Of a stretch of 64,000 nucleotides of DNA, positions 1-13,059 are shown one piece after another. Both the position numbers and the translations under genes were made by a program. Under the pieces are notes generated by a model. It had not been told where the DNA came from. It saw only the letters and a list, made by a program, of their open reading frames with translations, and did not search any database. The DNA lies in assembly GCA_008360975.2 (NCBI GenBank), contig CM039193.1, positions 16,606,501-16,670,500 of the forward strand. Reading direction: 5' to 3'. Origin of the DNA: Lichenostomus cassidix (taxonomy: Eukaryota; Chordata; Aves; Passeriformes; Meliphagidae). Numbering within the stretch: position 1 is the first letter of the stretch; every line of letters begins with the position of its first letter.

Positions 1-3000
1 CAGTCCCATACAAGCTACTAGGAAGAAAATTAACTCTCTCAGCTAAAACCAGGAGTCATCTTTCTTCAGATCTTTAGCAGACAGAAACATGGGGTATACC
101 TAAGTAGTTGTACTGTAAGCTTAATTTTATTTCCCTTTCTCTAGGCTCAGTCAAGTCTATCTTAGACTAGATCAGGCGCGTTCCCTGTGCACTCTTCAGC
201 CATTGGTACATTTCCCCTCTGTTGTTGAGGCAGGAGGAGGATTGGTGAAGGAAGCTCAGCTCATGGCATAGGGTGGAGCGTGCCTGGTGGTGGCTATTGT
301 CCTCCCCAAGCTCTTTTTCACTGCAGTTCCTCCCCAGGCCTCACTGTTGGCATTCTCCTCCTCAGCTGGCATTCTTGAGCAGCTTTTCCTAAGACTTTGT
401 TTTCACTTTGGATGCATGTGTATAGATTGTATTCTACTTCCTGGCCTCAATCTGATGAGCCACACTTGCATGGTGAAAGCAGCCTGTCCAAAAAGTAGTA
501 TTTGGTAGTAGTTCAAGTGTTGGACAAGATGGATGAGAAGGCTCAGGATTCAAAGCTATGAGCTTAAGCAGGCTAGGAAAGTTTCTAGCTTCCTGGATAC
601 CATCAAGGCCAAATGTTTCTGGTTACATCCTAAGTGTTGCTGCAGGTTCCTGGACAGTTGTGTTCTCTGCCCAGGTCCCAGGGCTCATCTCCATTTACTG
701 CTGACTAGACAGACATGTCTCAAACCTGTGGGGGTCAGCTTTTGTGCTGGGAAGTTGATGTCATAGCACAGTGGGAGATGCCTTTTTTTCTTTTATTTTT
801 AAACATTTCTTAGACTGGATTTTCTTCTCATACCTCATCCAGTCCAGCATGAGTAGAAACAACCCTGCTTTTCAGCACAGATGCTTCTGCTTTTGTTTGT
901 TAATCAGTCTAGCTCACCAGGAGCCAATTGACCAAATGCTGTAGTCCTCTTGCCTGCTATACTGGTATTTTCTATTCTTGTGCTTTGCTCCTGGGTGCTC
1001 TGGGATTGTTTAGGGAAAGTCCAGCTTCTGTCATCGTGACGTTGAGGTCTGTATTTATCCCTCGCCTGTGGCCCATCTCCAGAGTCGTCAGTGGCCATCT
1101 GCCTTAGCCCTCGTCACGGCAGGGCCTGCGGGCTGGAGTCGGAGGAGAGGCGGTGCTGGAAACACGGATGGCCAAGCTGCTTAGGGCAGTCAGTGTTCTT
1201 GCTGTGTGATATATCACAATGTAAAACATTTATTCTCCTTTTTATTTAGCAAAGTAGCTTTACCAGTGAGCCCTGAAGTGTTGCCAGTGTTCCTGTACAA
1301 GACAGCTTATAGAGAATAGGGACATGGTCATCATGGTGTGCTCAACAGTAATTCTCACACCCATGGCAGTGCAGCTGCCTGCCCTCACCTCTCATCATGT
1401 GGTGACCTCCAAGGCTAAGATTTCTGTCCCCTTAAGTTACACCCTCGGAGGGTATTATTCCTGTTGTTGTTTCTGTTCTCTGGCAGGAGCATCTCCTTGG
1501 GTCTGATGCTGGTCTGGTAAGACACCTGTAGTCTTCAGCCAGCATTCAGTAATGTTAAGGAGGTCTCTGGCGGGGTCTTCAAGAGCACAGCACTGTTTCT
1601 GTGGAGGGACATATTCCCTGCTGGAGGGTGTTGTTGGTTTTGGGGGCAGGGTGTACCCCACTTACTGGGCTAGGAAGAGCAGAGTTACCTTGAATGTCTT
1701 GCTGAATTTTGTTTGGAAATATGTGTTGCTACACGAGAACACATCTTATTGCCAAGACGTGTTTGAACAGTGAAGTATGCAGATCAGACTTGGAGCAGAT
1801 ACACTAACAGATAGGTGTCTAGACTTAAATATTGTAGAGCAAATTCTATTCCAGTTCACAAGTCAGTTACTGGGGAGGATAATGAAATATGGGGTGTGGT
1901 GTGTCTGTATAGTCACGGATAACTCTGCTTCTGAACCTCACCCCCCACCTCTCCTGAGTCTGGCTTGATGGGCATTTTCTCAATAAGGAGAGATCAGTCT
2001 GTTGGGAGGGGGAGGCTAAACTGGCCCAGGTGTTTTACTGCTGTTTGAGCTATGGTGGTGGTGGTGGAGGGGATACCAAAGGATCTGTTTAAATGAACTG
2101 GTCTCCCTCAAGTTATTTCTTGGATTGTGCACTACATTTTACAGTTTAATTGGAAGGACTTTGAATTTTATAAGCCAGCTAAAATAGTTGAGCTCATGCC
2201 TTTGTTTAACAGATGAAGGATGAGTAATATTCAGGACTTCAAATAGTTTTCTGCTTGATATTTGTTTGAAACTGCTGGGATTCTTCTGTCTTTATTTGTG
2301 GATAGTGTCCATGTTTAGTAATAACCCTTTACTTTGAGTTAGATGAAAAACACTAAGCTGTATCTGAGCTGTGAAATGTCTGTTTCTCAAACCCTGTGGA
2401 TATCTTCCTCTTTAAAAATGTTGCCTCTGAAATACTGCTTGCCACAAAATACTTTTTTTCTCACATTCACTTGTACATGGGAAAATACTGCCTGTATCAC
2501 TGTTTCTTTAGATTGTGTGGAGAAATTATATCTGGCTTTGGACTGTGTCCCCAGCTGATGCCCAGCTCCTTCTCTTGTGTCACAGCCTTGGAATATTTTG
2601 TTTTTATGGTGGTCACTTCCCCCCAGGGAGCCTGCACATCCAGAACTTCTCATGTTGGGTTTTCTTGGGGATGCTGGGGTACTTGGCAGTGATCCCAGGA
2701 CACTTGGTAGCTGCAGCCACTTGTCAGGAGCGCTTGGATGACTGCAGTCCTGAGCATCATGTGCATGTTTCCTGAGTGTGATAGCAACTGTCACACAGAT
2801 AAATCTTGTATTTCTCTTGTCATATGAAGTTTAAACTACAGGAAGGTGTGAAGTTAAGCTTGTCCTCTGTATTGTTTGGAGTAGCTGAAAGTTCTGCTTT
2901 AGTCATTGGCAAAATAAAAGAAATTGAATCCAAGACAGAGCTGCATCAGGAAGAGGAGACATAAGTCTGTGAAACATTTGTCTGGAATCTGTGAAGTGCT

Positions 3001-4704
3001 GACCTGTTGCAGATGCTGGCACCTTGCTTGCTCTTGTGTATTAACTATGTTAAACCCAGCTAAAACATCTGTGAGTGCCTGGTGCTGAAATTTCTTCTTT
3101 TTGATAAAGCAACTAAGAGGGAGGCGAGAAATCTACAACATGTTTTTGTTTGTGATACAGCTTAGGGTCTGAGTGAGTTTGGGAGACAGACTTTGAGGGA
3201 TGCCTTGAACAGACTGATATGAGTTGCTACAGAGAGGGACCATCTGTGTTGTGGGTTGTTTTCCCTTCTCTTCCCTGGCCCCTGCCTTAAAAGCCAGCTA
3301 AATATTCACATTGTTCCCCTTGCACTGAATGTGGTTGTGTGATCATGTAACCACAAAAGGAAATGTTTTCCATGGGATCAGTGAGATGATTCAACTCAAA
3401 TGTACGTACACTCATACTATCCCAAAAATCCAGTGCAAGCAAGCAGGAGTGAGCAAACAAGGAGAGAGAAGCATTGTCCTGTTTTGGGGAATTTGGGATA
3501 GATTGGGTTAAACATGTCATGAAGTATTGCTCCTCCTTTTGAATATCTTGAGCTTCATCTCTGACATGGTTGAATTGGAGCGGGGGAGATGAGCTGCTGT
3601 TCATCCAGAACTTCCCCCGGCCTGGCAGTGTTGTGTAGCTGCAGAGACATCCCGTGGCCAGATGAGGAACAGCCTGAGCTGTGTCCCTTGCTGAGGCCTC
3701 CAGGATCCCTCAGTTCTTAAATTACTGCCCTTGGCTGTCGCTGTGCGAAGAAACTGGAAATTCGATGCATTCGGAAACTGTAGTCACCACTTGGTTCTTG
3801 TACCAACATTTGGATAACTCATCATTGCAAGGAAATCCTGTGACATTTTCCCCAGCAGCCTCAGGAGCAGCTGTGATCTAAGCTGGAAAGGGCAAATCAT
3901 CTGGAGAGAATTTCAGCAGCTTTACTTTTCCATCATCCTGTGGCTGTACCGGTCACTCTGCAAACACTGAAAGAGCATCTGCTTCTCTAAAGCACTTGTA
4001 ATCTCATTTGGATTTAGTGGTATATCTTGCTTACCTCTAGAGATCAGGGACTTGTGCATATAGGTGCTGTGAAAGCATCAGAAAATTGTTGTCCTGAAAG
4101 GCTGGGAGTAATAAAGGACAGAATCTGAGTGGAATCCATTCAGTTTTAGCACACACAGTGACAGAATGACTGTCTTACTTGGAGTCTTTCATGTCAGTGC
4201 TTGAAGAGAGGTGAGCACTAATGGAGGAAACAGTGTGACAGTAGCTGGTGTAGAGGAATTATTTAGTCATCTAGATGTTAAAAATGCAGAGGTATGAGGA
4301 GTAGAATTCAGATTCTGGAAATGTTTGTACTGCCTGTGTCAGTCACCATTACCGATAGGCAGGTGTGGGTTATACTGTGCTCCATTGTCACATTGCCTTA
4401 TGAATAAAATGAACAGGGAAGGAAATAATATTTTCTAAAGATGGGAGGCTGAAAATAGCCATATCTCCTCCTTTCCCTGTCTGCTGTCAATCCTATTGGA
4501 GGAGCTCTGGATGGGACAGCCTCTGAATTAGTGTGTGTTTACCTGTAGGATTAAAGAGGTGGAGAGGAGCATGCTGGAACAAGCAGGATGTAAACAGAAA
4601 AGGTTACAGAGGATATGGATATAAATACCATAAACTTTTTCCAAGCAAACAGGGAATGAGTGCAAATGGTCCTTTACTAACAGGAATCTCCGTTGCTTTT
4701 TCAG
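1..4704. other. Non-coding region upstream of the first IP6K1 coding exon
   Basis: I see no coding exon here. All open frames are short, start and stop at random and resemble no protein I know. A canonical pyrimidine-rich acceptor (cttttt cag) ends at 4704, just before the exon carrying the IP6K1 start, so this stretch is most likely IP6K1 5' intron. The non-coding first exon and promoter are probably further left. A GC-richer patch at about 1110-1170 could be an untranslated exon, but nothing confirms it. A short GGT run lies near 2053-2068. Confidence 0.55.
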
Positions 4705-4827
4705 ATCGCTGCAAGGAAGCAGATTGCCAGGATTTCCCCCCTGTGACTGCCTGACTGTTGCTGAGCTACCCCTCCCAGCCCATGTGGCTCTCCCCATGCT
4801 CCAAGAGTGCAACGGGTGCCCAACGCA
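4705..4827 (+). other. IP6K1: IP6K1 5' UTR part of the first coding exon
   Basis: The stretch runs from a strong acceptor at 4701-4704 to the IP6K1 start codon at 4828. It carries two upstream ATGs, at 4782 and 4796. Both are out of frame with the main start. They open overlapping frames that stop only inside the coding sequence, at 5006 and 4945. Overlapping upstream frames of this kind usually lower translation of the main frame. The exact 5' exon boundary is inferred from the splice site only. Confidence 0.6.
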
Positions 4828-7800
4828 ATGTGTGTTTGTCAAACCATGGAAGTGGGCAAGTATGGCAAGAATGCCACTCGATCCGGAGACCGGGGGGTCC
4901 TGCTGGAGCCTTTCATTCATCAGGTGGGCGGCCACAGCAGCATGATGCGCTACGACGACCACACTGTCTGCAAGCCCCTCATTACCAGGGAGCAGCGCTT
5001 CTATGAGTCCCTGCCCCCGGAAATGAAGGAGTTCACACCTGAGTACAAAGGTGAGGCCTCTTGGCATTCCAGAATGCAGTTACAGCCCTCAATTCCCCTT
5101 CCATTTTCCTGCAGCTGCTGCTGTCTTTTTGGTGTCATTTTGCTTGTTTTAAACTCTTTTGTGGGCTGGTAGTTTGATAGCAGCATGTGGAAAGGAGGAA
5201 GTTTTTTCTTTTTGTAGGCACACTGAGTTGAATGTGCTCCTCTTTCTAGATGGAGAAAATGCAGTGTGACAGTTGTAGTCCAAAGTTTAAGGTTATGGAT
5301 GTGTAACCGAAGCAGTTTTATTACCAAGTTATTGTCAATTACTGCCTTGACCTTGAGCTAATGAAGCCAGATCATAGACTGAGCATTTGCACGTTCCAGT
5401 TCCGTAATTTATTGCTTCTTCGTCCCATCTTTTTTATGGATCTGTAGCAGCAAGCTGCTAAAGCAGGAAGTATGGCTCTCCCAGTGCTGAGGTGCAGCCT
5501 TGTCCCCAGCTGCTTTGAAGGAGTGGAATTTTCCAGTCCTGTGTCATTGTAGGAGGTTGGCCGCTCAGCTGTGTCTTTCAGAAGCTTGATAGGCTTCTGG
5601 CCTTGTGCATTTGTGTTCAGGATGGTGATGTGGACAGGTAGCCTTCTGGGGGCCTCAGCATTCCCATTCCCTCTGCTGCTTTGTCTCCACGTGGCACTGG
5701 GAAGATGGTGCTTTACAGACAGCTGGGACCACCATCTGTTCAGGGTCTTGCCTTTGGATCTGGCTGCAGCCTGACTGTCCCAAAGCAGTGTCAGCTTCCC
5801 TCCCGGTGTCTGCACACAGGTCATGAGTGAGGGGTGTGGTCTGCAACAGATGGGTCCTCTCTTACCCTCCAGGCACTCTTGAGGCCACACAGCACTCTAG
5901 TATCCCATCAGAAATCCCCCTGAAGCCTGTGTAGTTCCGAGAATCCATATGATGTCTTTCCTGGGCAGGTGTGTTTAAAACCAATGTAGCTGATAGTCCA
6001 GATGGACTCTTGTCTTCTTGGGATCTGATACTTCCTGATACTCTAAAGGCATGGGATGTATACCTCCACCCCAGTGTAAGATTTCATCCTGTGCAGTTTC
6101 CTGCTAGTCCCAGAAATCTTTCCTTCTGATCTGGGGAAGAGGAATATTGGGTATGATATTTTCTGTCTGAGCACTTGCATATTACTGTAAGACTTCACAG
6201 AGATACCTTGAAGAGCACATCCAGGCAGCCAGAGCACTTGGAGTGGCATTTATGTAGCGACATTCTGGGGTCCTGAGCTGCTCTGGAGTTGTGTTTGAGC
6301 CACCTGAACCTTGTTAGCATTGTCCTGTGCAGATAAAGGAAGGACAGGAGCAGGATGGCCTGCATCAGCTGAGCAGGGCAAGGTTTCCTCACGTTTGTGA
6401 TGAATCATGTGATTCAGTGCATATGTCATTTGATACTCCTGGCAGCTAGTCAATACTAGTGACAAGCTAATGAAACATTTTGTCATTGCACATCAGGAGA
6501 TAGGCTGATGGCCTCATTTTCACGGCTGGGGCAGTCCCAGAAATGAAGATGTCAGCCCTAACTGGAGCTGTCAGTAGTCCTGCTGTGTGGCTGGCCAGAT
6601 AGGTATATTCTGAGTCTGTGCTGTGAAAGATCTGTAACTTCCCTTGGACTGTGGTGCTTTCCAGGAGCCTTCAGAAGGTAAAACTGGACAGGACACGTGG
6701 TCCTGCGTGCCTGCACCTGGCAGAGGTGGTTGTGCTTCCAGGGCCCTCTGTTTTTATTGCCAGGAAGCCCTGGGCCCTTGCAGGTCCCTTTTCTGTGAGA
6801 CTGGCTGACTTGTGATAAGAGTGGCAGGTGTCACCTCAGCCTTAGGGCTCTGTGCTTCATTGCTCTGATGCTGGAAAGCTCTTTTAGCAGAGAAAGCAGA
6901 GTCCTGCTTGGCCAGCGATGTCCCTGTCAACAGCAGGAATGCTCCTGCAGGACACAGGTACTTACCCAAACAAACCAGATATTATTTCATATGCTTTGCT
7001 CCCCTCAGCATCTTGGCAGACTGTACTTGACTCTCCCCAGTTTGACGACATTTGCTGCAAGACTGAAGGAAGGAAATAAATCACACCCTCAGCCTACCAG
7101 CTGCACTTTTGTCCTTATTTCCTGTGGTGGCAGAGCTTCCCCCTCCTTCATTTCTTTGGATTTGCTTTGCTGCTCTGTGAGCTACATTTTCCTCTCTCCT
7201 GCTGAACATTTGGGTTGAACATCCCTCCCCCAGGAAACAGAACTGACGTGTCACTTCTCCCTGGCAGGTGTGGTATCTGTCTGTTTTGAGGGAGACAGTG
7301 ATGGCTACATTAACCTGGTGGCCTATCCCTATGTGGAGAATGAGGCTCTGGAGCAGGATGATCTGCCAGAGAGGGACCAGCCGCGGCGCAAGCACTCGCG
7401 CCGGAGCCTTCACAGGTCAAGCAGCGGCACCGAGCACAAGGAGGAGAAGCCTGGCCTGGCCAGTGACAGCACTGAAAGGTAAAACTTTGAGGACCCAGAG
7501 ACAACACAAAGAGCAGGAAATCTCTCTTCCCTGTTCCTTTGGTTGAGGATGTTTTGCAATTCCTTAAGGTGGCCAGGCTGGCATGCACTTGCTAGCCTGG
7601 CACATTTTGGCACTGCAAACTGTGCCAGGAGTTTTGCTGGATTCAGGACCAGCTCATCCACATGAAATGCTTCTGACACAGGATAGCCCTTGGCAGTTTA
7701 TCAGATGTGGAACCAAAGCATGCAGAGCAGATTTGAGCACTCTTCAATTCACCTGGTTCTTAACCCAGAGGTTTCTTACCAGGGTATTTTGTATATGATT

Positions 7801-10800
7801 CTCCACCTCCTCACCCAAGCCAGAGCTCCCAGAGAAACAAGTGTTCCTACTTGCTCTGTTACCAGAGTACAGCCTGGCAGAGATATTAGATAGACCAGAT
7901 CCTGGGCCATGGGTCCACAGTCCAGGGTATTGGTGAGGATTTGCTTTTAAGATGATTTGTATTGTGTGCAGCAGGAGAAGGAATAGGAGATGGTTATGTG
8001 CCAGGGGAGGATGTGACAGATATAAGTATGTGAAGAACTCATTGGATTCTAACAAGCAGGTTTGTTCTCTCTTTACACCAGCAGCATCCAGGAAACGAAG
8101 AGTCCCAGGGTGGACTTGCACATCCACTCAGATGTTCCATTTCAGATGTTGGATGGGAACAGTGGCCTGAGCTCTGAGAAGATCAGCTATAACCCCTGGA
8201 GCCTGCGCTGCCACAAGCAGCAGCTGAGCCGCATGCGGTCAGAGTCCAAGGACCGGAAGCTGTACAGTATCCTTTGGGAGGCAGAGCTGGGTGTGTCAGG
8301 CTGCTGCTGCCCTGGCCTTACCCGTTTGTGCCTGAGGCAGCCAGGCCTGCATTTCCCTTTGCATTTCTGTCCTTCACATAATCACAGCTGAGTTACATGT
8401 TCCTTTTTGCTGTTCCTTCCTGCTTCCTATACGGTGACACTAATGAATCATAGAATGGTTTGGATTGGAAAGGACCCTAAAGATCATGTCATTCCGCCTC
8501 CAGGCAGTCTGGCTGACTTCTTCATCTGGCTGAAGATGGGTTTGTTGTTTCCTGTGCCTTCGCAAATGACTCCTGCTTTTTGCTGAACTTGCCAGGTTGT
8601 GGGGTTATTTTGTTTCACCTGGATTCTGTTTTCTTCACATAGAAACAAACTTACTTTTAGTATCTGTATGCTTCATAATTTTAACTGCGTGGGCTTCCTT
8701 CTCCAGTTCTCAAGTGTGCGCTTGGAGACTCCAGCTTTTATTTTTAAATAGCTTGCATCACTTGCAGAGAAGTCATTCTCTTTGGCTGTCCTCTCCTTTT
8801 TAAGCACACTTCCTTTCTTTTATGAAGTTCCTCTTTTGAAACCAAGCAGAATTTCTCTCTTGCAGGCTTAATCCAGCTGTGCTCGGGTTACCATTTCAAT
8901 GTTAACATGTTGGTCTGTGCCCTGCGGGACTCCTTAGGGCAAACTTTTGGGGTTTCTTTCCCCCCTTTGGAACAAGTTGCTGTACAGAGGGCCTGGGGTG
9001 TGTTCTCAGTGCTGTGCCCCAATTTGGGGGGTTGCCCATTGTGTGCTGGTGACAGAGAGCACCCATTACCATTCTGTTTCCTGGCTTTGTCACCTTCCCA
9101 GTTCCCCCCCCAGGTACTGGGCAGTGCTCCTGTTCTGGACATGCCAACCCTGCCATTACTTGAGCCTTGAGTTTTCAGTCTATGGGGATTGTATTGTTTA
9201 TCCATATGGTCAAATGGCTAATTTGATTAGACTTTAAGCTCTGTCTTAATGGATCAGCAGTTCCTACTGGCATACTGTGTCCTTCCTGACCACCAGTGTT
9301 TTGCTTTTCAGGTTCCCCTGCTGAATTTCCAGTATGCCTGCATGTGACCTTCCTGCTGTTGGCCATTCTACTTTCTAGGCTGTTTCCTTCTCCCAGCTGT
9401 TAAAACCTGGGTTCACTGTTTGGGTTTTGTCGTTTTCTTCAACTCACCAAGCTGTTTCTTGTCTGTTCTTTGGTTCCTATTTATTTGTTGCCCAACCCTA
9501 TGTCCTGCTGGCCCACTGTAGTGGCCCTGGGGTGTCTTTGGTGGGTTAGTTCTCCTTGACACATAACCCAGAGTTCCTTTTGCTGGAGAATGTGGTGCAT
9601 CACTTCAAGCTTCCCTGCGTGCTTGATCTGAAGATGGGGACCAGACAGCATGGAGATGATGCCTCTGAGGAGAAGGCTGCTCGGCAGATGAAGAAGTGTG
9701 AACAGAGCACTTCTGCCACGTTGGGTGTGCGTGTGTGTGGGATGCAGGTAGGGATCCACCAGGCTGCAGATGCTACACCTTCCTTTTCACAGCTCCATTA
9801 AGCCTCCCAGTTAGTGTTTCCTGCTGAGCACTGAATTTGAGCCTCCCACTGCAGGTAGGTACATGAGCATTCATGCTTTTGTCTTCATTTCTAAGCCTAA
9901 AACAGGAACCTGCTTCTCCTGAGATGGCCTACTTTGTCCAGTGCTCTTTTGTTCACAGACAATTAGGGGATTTTCTAATAAAATTATTTTTGTGGCTTAG
10001 TGTTCAGCCAGAATCACGGTGCCTAGGGATGGAGGTGTCTGACATTTCTTTCTGTACTGCACTGTTTAGAAGTTGCTTGGCTGTGTCTGGGTCCTGTGCC
10101 CAAGGATTGCTGTTGGTGCTGCTGTTCAAGAATCAATCCTTTCCCCACCTGCCAAAGTATTTTGTAACCCAGATCTCTGCTCACAGGCTCTGAAGCAATG
10201 AGGGCTTCTCATTAATCACTTGCCACATAATGGCAGTAGGTGTTGGCAGTTCCCACTGCCAGAGGGTTGTCTGAGTTGCTGTAAGACTTCGCTTTTTAGC
10301 CCTTGGGGTCAGTTGTGCCATGCTACCTATTGGGTGTCCTGGGAGAAGACTAGTGCTCAGGCATCCTGACTATGCCCATGGGATGCAGCCATGAGCTGCA
10401 CTGGAATTCAGGGAATGGGCAGAGCTGTGTCCTGCTCCCTCTCGATCATGATGGGGACAGGATGAGCTCCCCCTGGCTTGTCACTGCAAGACAGCTCAGG
10501 GTTCTCTGCATGGCCTTAGTCTCTTACTCCCACTTGATGTGCATTTCCTTTGGTGTTCCAGGTCTATCAGCTGGACACAGGGCATTACTTATGCAGGAAT
10601 AAGTACTATGGGCGTGGCCTTTCCATCGAAGGCTTCCGCAATGCCCTGTACCAGTATCTCCACAATGGCATTGAGCTGCGCAAGGACCTCTTTGAGCCTG
10701 TCCTCGCCAAACTGCGGAGCCTGAAGGCGGTTTTGGAGAGACAGGCCTCCTACCGCTTCTACTCCAGTTCCCTCCTCATCATCTACGACGGGAAGGACAG

Positions 10801-11071
10801 CCGGGCGGGGATGTTTGTGGATCGCCGGCCGGAGGCTTGCCTGAAGCGGGTGGACGGCTCTGTTCCGGAGAGCCTCCAGGACGGCGGCAGCTCAGAGCCC
10901 AGCTCCTCGGCCCAGCCCAAGGTGGACGTGCGCATGATTGACTTTGCACACAGCACGTTCAAAGGCTTCCGCGACGACCCCACTGTGCACGACGGGCCCG
11001 ACATGGGCTATGTGTTCGGGCTGGAAAGCCTCATCAACATCATGGAACAGATGCGTGAGGAAAACCAGTAG
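4828..11071 (+). CDS. IP6K1: Inositol hexakisphosphate kinase 1, five coding exons
   Basis: The enzyme transfers phosphate from ATP to InsP6, giving the pyrophosphate 5-InsP7 in cytosol and nucleus. Coding exons are 4828-5050, 7268-7478, 8082-8266, 9572-9747 and 10562-11071. All introns are GT-AG, phases agree, and the total is 1305 nt or 434 aa (human form 441). The start [15 protein letters not shown] matches the mammalian start. A second in-frame ATG at 4846 has a stronger context (accATGg). The kinase-family signature PCVLDLKMG (PxxxDxKxG) is at about residues 221-229. The late metal-binding motif IDFAHS is at about 391-396. The segment before the last motif, roughly residues 340-385, is the least like the human protein. 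IP6K1 and IP6K2 are close paralogues. The N-terminus and the neighbours GMPPB, AMIGO3 and RNF123 favour IP6K1. Confidence 0.96.
5051..7267 (+). other. IP6K1 intron after the first coding exon
   Basis: This 2.2-kb intron runs from gtgagg at 5051 to ggcag at 7267. I see no second gene, repeat array or RNA gene in it. The open frames on either strand are short and unrecognisable. The later introns (7479-8081, 8267-9571, 9748-10561) are also plain, apart from a CR1 fragment at 8446. Confidence 0.7.
8446..8505 (-). repeat. CR1 LINE 3' tail fragment
   Basis: The block beginning tcatagaatggtttggattg and continuing through ggaaaggaccctaaagatca is the reverse complement of the familiar avian CR1 3' end. 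It is a short, 5'-truncated copy in an IP6K1 intron. The right edge is approximate because the similarity fades. Confidence 0.85.
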
Positions 11072-13045
11072 CCCTGGGCTGCAGCCTCGTAATCTTGTCC
11101 TGGTGGCAGGAGCAGACAAGACCACCTACTACCACAGGAAAAACACAGACAAATTTGGTTTTAAACAACTGTATTGCTCCGTTGTTTTTTAAATGTACTT
11201 GGATAGAAGAGCTGAGGTGAGGCAGGATGGAAGAACTCATGCTGACCAGATGGTTCTGACCACACTCGCTCTGCCCTCTGGAGGAGGCTCTGTAGATGCC
11301 TGCTGGGTGTCGGGTGTCCCGGTTCTTCACTCATCACGTGTGCGTTCTGGAGGGAGGAGCTGGACATAGGGAATAGGAAGCAGGAGAGCCCAGGGCTCTT
11401 CACGAGGCTGGAGCTCTGGTGTGAGGAGCCTCCTGCTTGAGGAGCCTGCCCTTTGAAATTCTCCTGAGTTACTTGGAAAGGGCGCTTGCCTAACGGTTGG
11501 CAGCGTCTGTGGGGCCACCGGTGAGAAGTCAGGTGCTGGTCCCTGTGTTCAGTGTTGCTGGCTCTGCCCTGGGTTTTGCCAGTGAGGCTTTGCTTTTGAT
11601 GCTGCCTTTTTCTGCTGTTTGGGCACTGTGAGTAGCCACCCCAAACACGGAAATGAAATGACCAAATGCAACCTCTGGCAGAGCTGCGGCCAGGAGGGAG
11701 TGCCGCACACCTGGAGCTGTGCTCAAACCTGAGGTCTGCTTGTTTCCTGATGGCATGGCATGGGCAGGCACGGGGCTCTGCAGGTGTGACTCTGCCTTGG
11801 ACCACTGACTTGCAAGTACTCAGCTCATGGGCTAGCAATAGTATCTGTAGCAGTTAACATGACCCCAGCTGTGCAGCGGGGCATTTCGGACCATTTCAAC
11901 CCTTCCCCTCCTGTAAAGTACAGATTCTGTCCCTCCAGCACAAAGCTGCCCTCTTCCCCTGGGGACCCTCCACTCCTAAGCCCTGCTCTTCCAACAGGTC
12001 TGGGGGTGGTGGAAGGGGAGGCTGAGGTGTAGGGCTGCTCCCTGACTCCTCCCTGAAGGTCTACAGGGGCCAGGTGAGGAGTGACCTGGCTGAGCAGTGA
12101 GTGCCACTGTCTTGACTGTTCAGCACCAGTGCCTGACTGTTCAGCTTTGCTTCACGGAGTCAGTCGTTCCCAAAATAACTGTCCCCCACCCTCCTTTGTT
12201 GAGGAATTAACGTTTGATACTGTGGCCTGGTGTTACCGGACCATACCCTGCTCCACCTCAGCTCCTGTTTCTGTGCTGGGGCCCTGGCTGCTTCCTCCTA
12301 CTCTCACTGACTTGTTCCATGGCGTTACCATATACCCTGCGTACACCCCAGGCCAGGGTTGCGGTTTTTTTAAATTACTTCAGGAAAGCTTGTTTGGGGA
12401 ATACTCGCATGTCGCATGTGTGCCGACTCCATGTGCACAGGGCTGCCTCTGCAGCCATGGGTCTGTGGCACTGGTGTGGAAGGGGACAGGAGCGCTTCCC
12501 ACTTTCTCTGCCTGTCTCCCAGCTCCTCAAAACTTGCCCAAGCCACTACTCCCCTCCCACCCTCTGGACAAGGACTTCTACCATTGCACGCTGCCCTGTG
12601 CTGGGTTACTTCATTGCTCCTGTGGGTCCCTGCCTTGCCAGGACTCGCAGAATTTTCAGGGGAGGGAGTGAGGCTGGGTGAACGCTGGGGTGTAGGTACC
12701 CACAACAGCCATGTTACTCTGTGGCCCTGTCGCAGCGTGGCCCATCGCCACCCACGTCTGCATGTCCTTGTCCCCGTGGGCTGTGCTCGGGCAGGCCAGG
12801 CTGCACCTCCTGGAGAGCCCCTTGCTGTCCCCCCCGCGCTCATTCCTGCCGTTCCCCACCTCACTGGGCCGTGACGGACGGGCCACGCTGCCGGTGCTCA
12901 GTGGGAGCCGCTTCCCCCTCTTCGGACCACCGCGGTGGGACTCCACAGCTTGTACATAGCCTTGGCCCCGTTTGTTTTTACATGAATAACCACCCTGTTT
13001 GTGCTTCACAGAGAACCAAAAACCATTAAAGGATCTGTTTTTGTC
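11072..13045 (+). other. IP6K1: IP6K1 3' UTR
   Basis: This is about 2 kb of non-coding sequence between the IP6K1 stop codon and the polyA signal at 13025. No exon-like structure is visible. Open frames on both strands, including a 225-codon antisense one at 11161-11838, look like chance. The far end becomes GC-rich on approach to the GMPPB promoter. The extent rests on the polyA signal; an earlier alternative end cannot be excluded. Confidence 0.6.
13025..13030 (+). terminator. IP6K1 polyadenylation signal (ATTAAA)
   Basis: ATTAAA is followed within about 20-35 bases by a T run and a GT-rich stretch (tttttgtcc, ggtgtgctgtg), the usual downstream element. It is the last such signal before the GMPPB CpG island. 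Confidence 0.6.
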
Positions 13046-13059
13046 CGCGGTGTGCTGTG

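Noticed and set aside
11161..11838. 225-codon minus-strand open frame
   Set aside because: Lies antisense in the IP6K1 3' UTR with no exon or domain signature.
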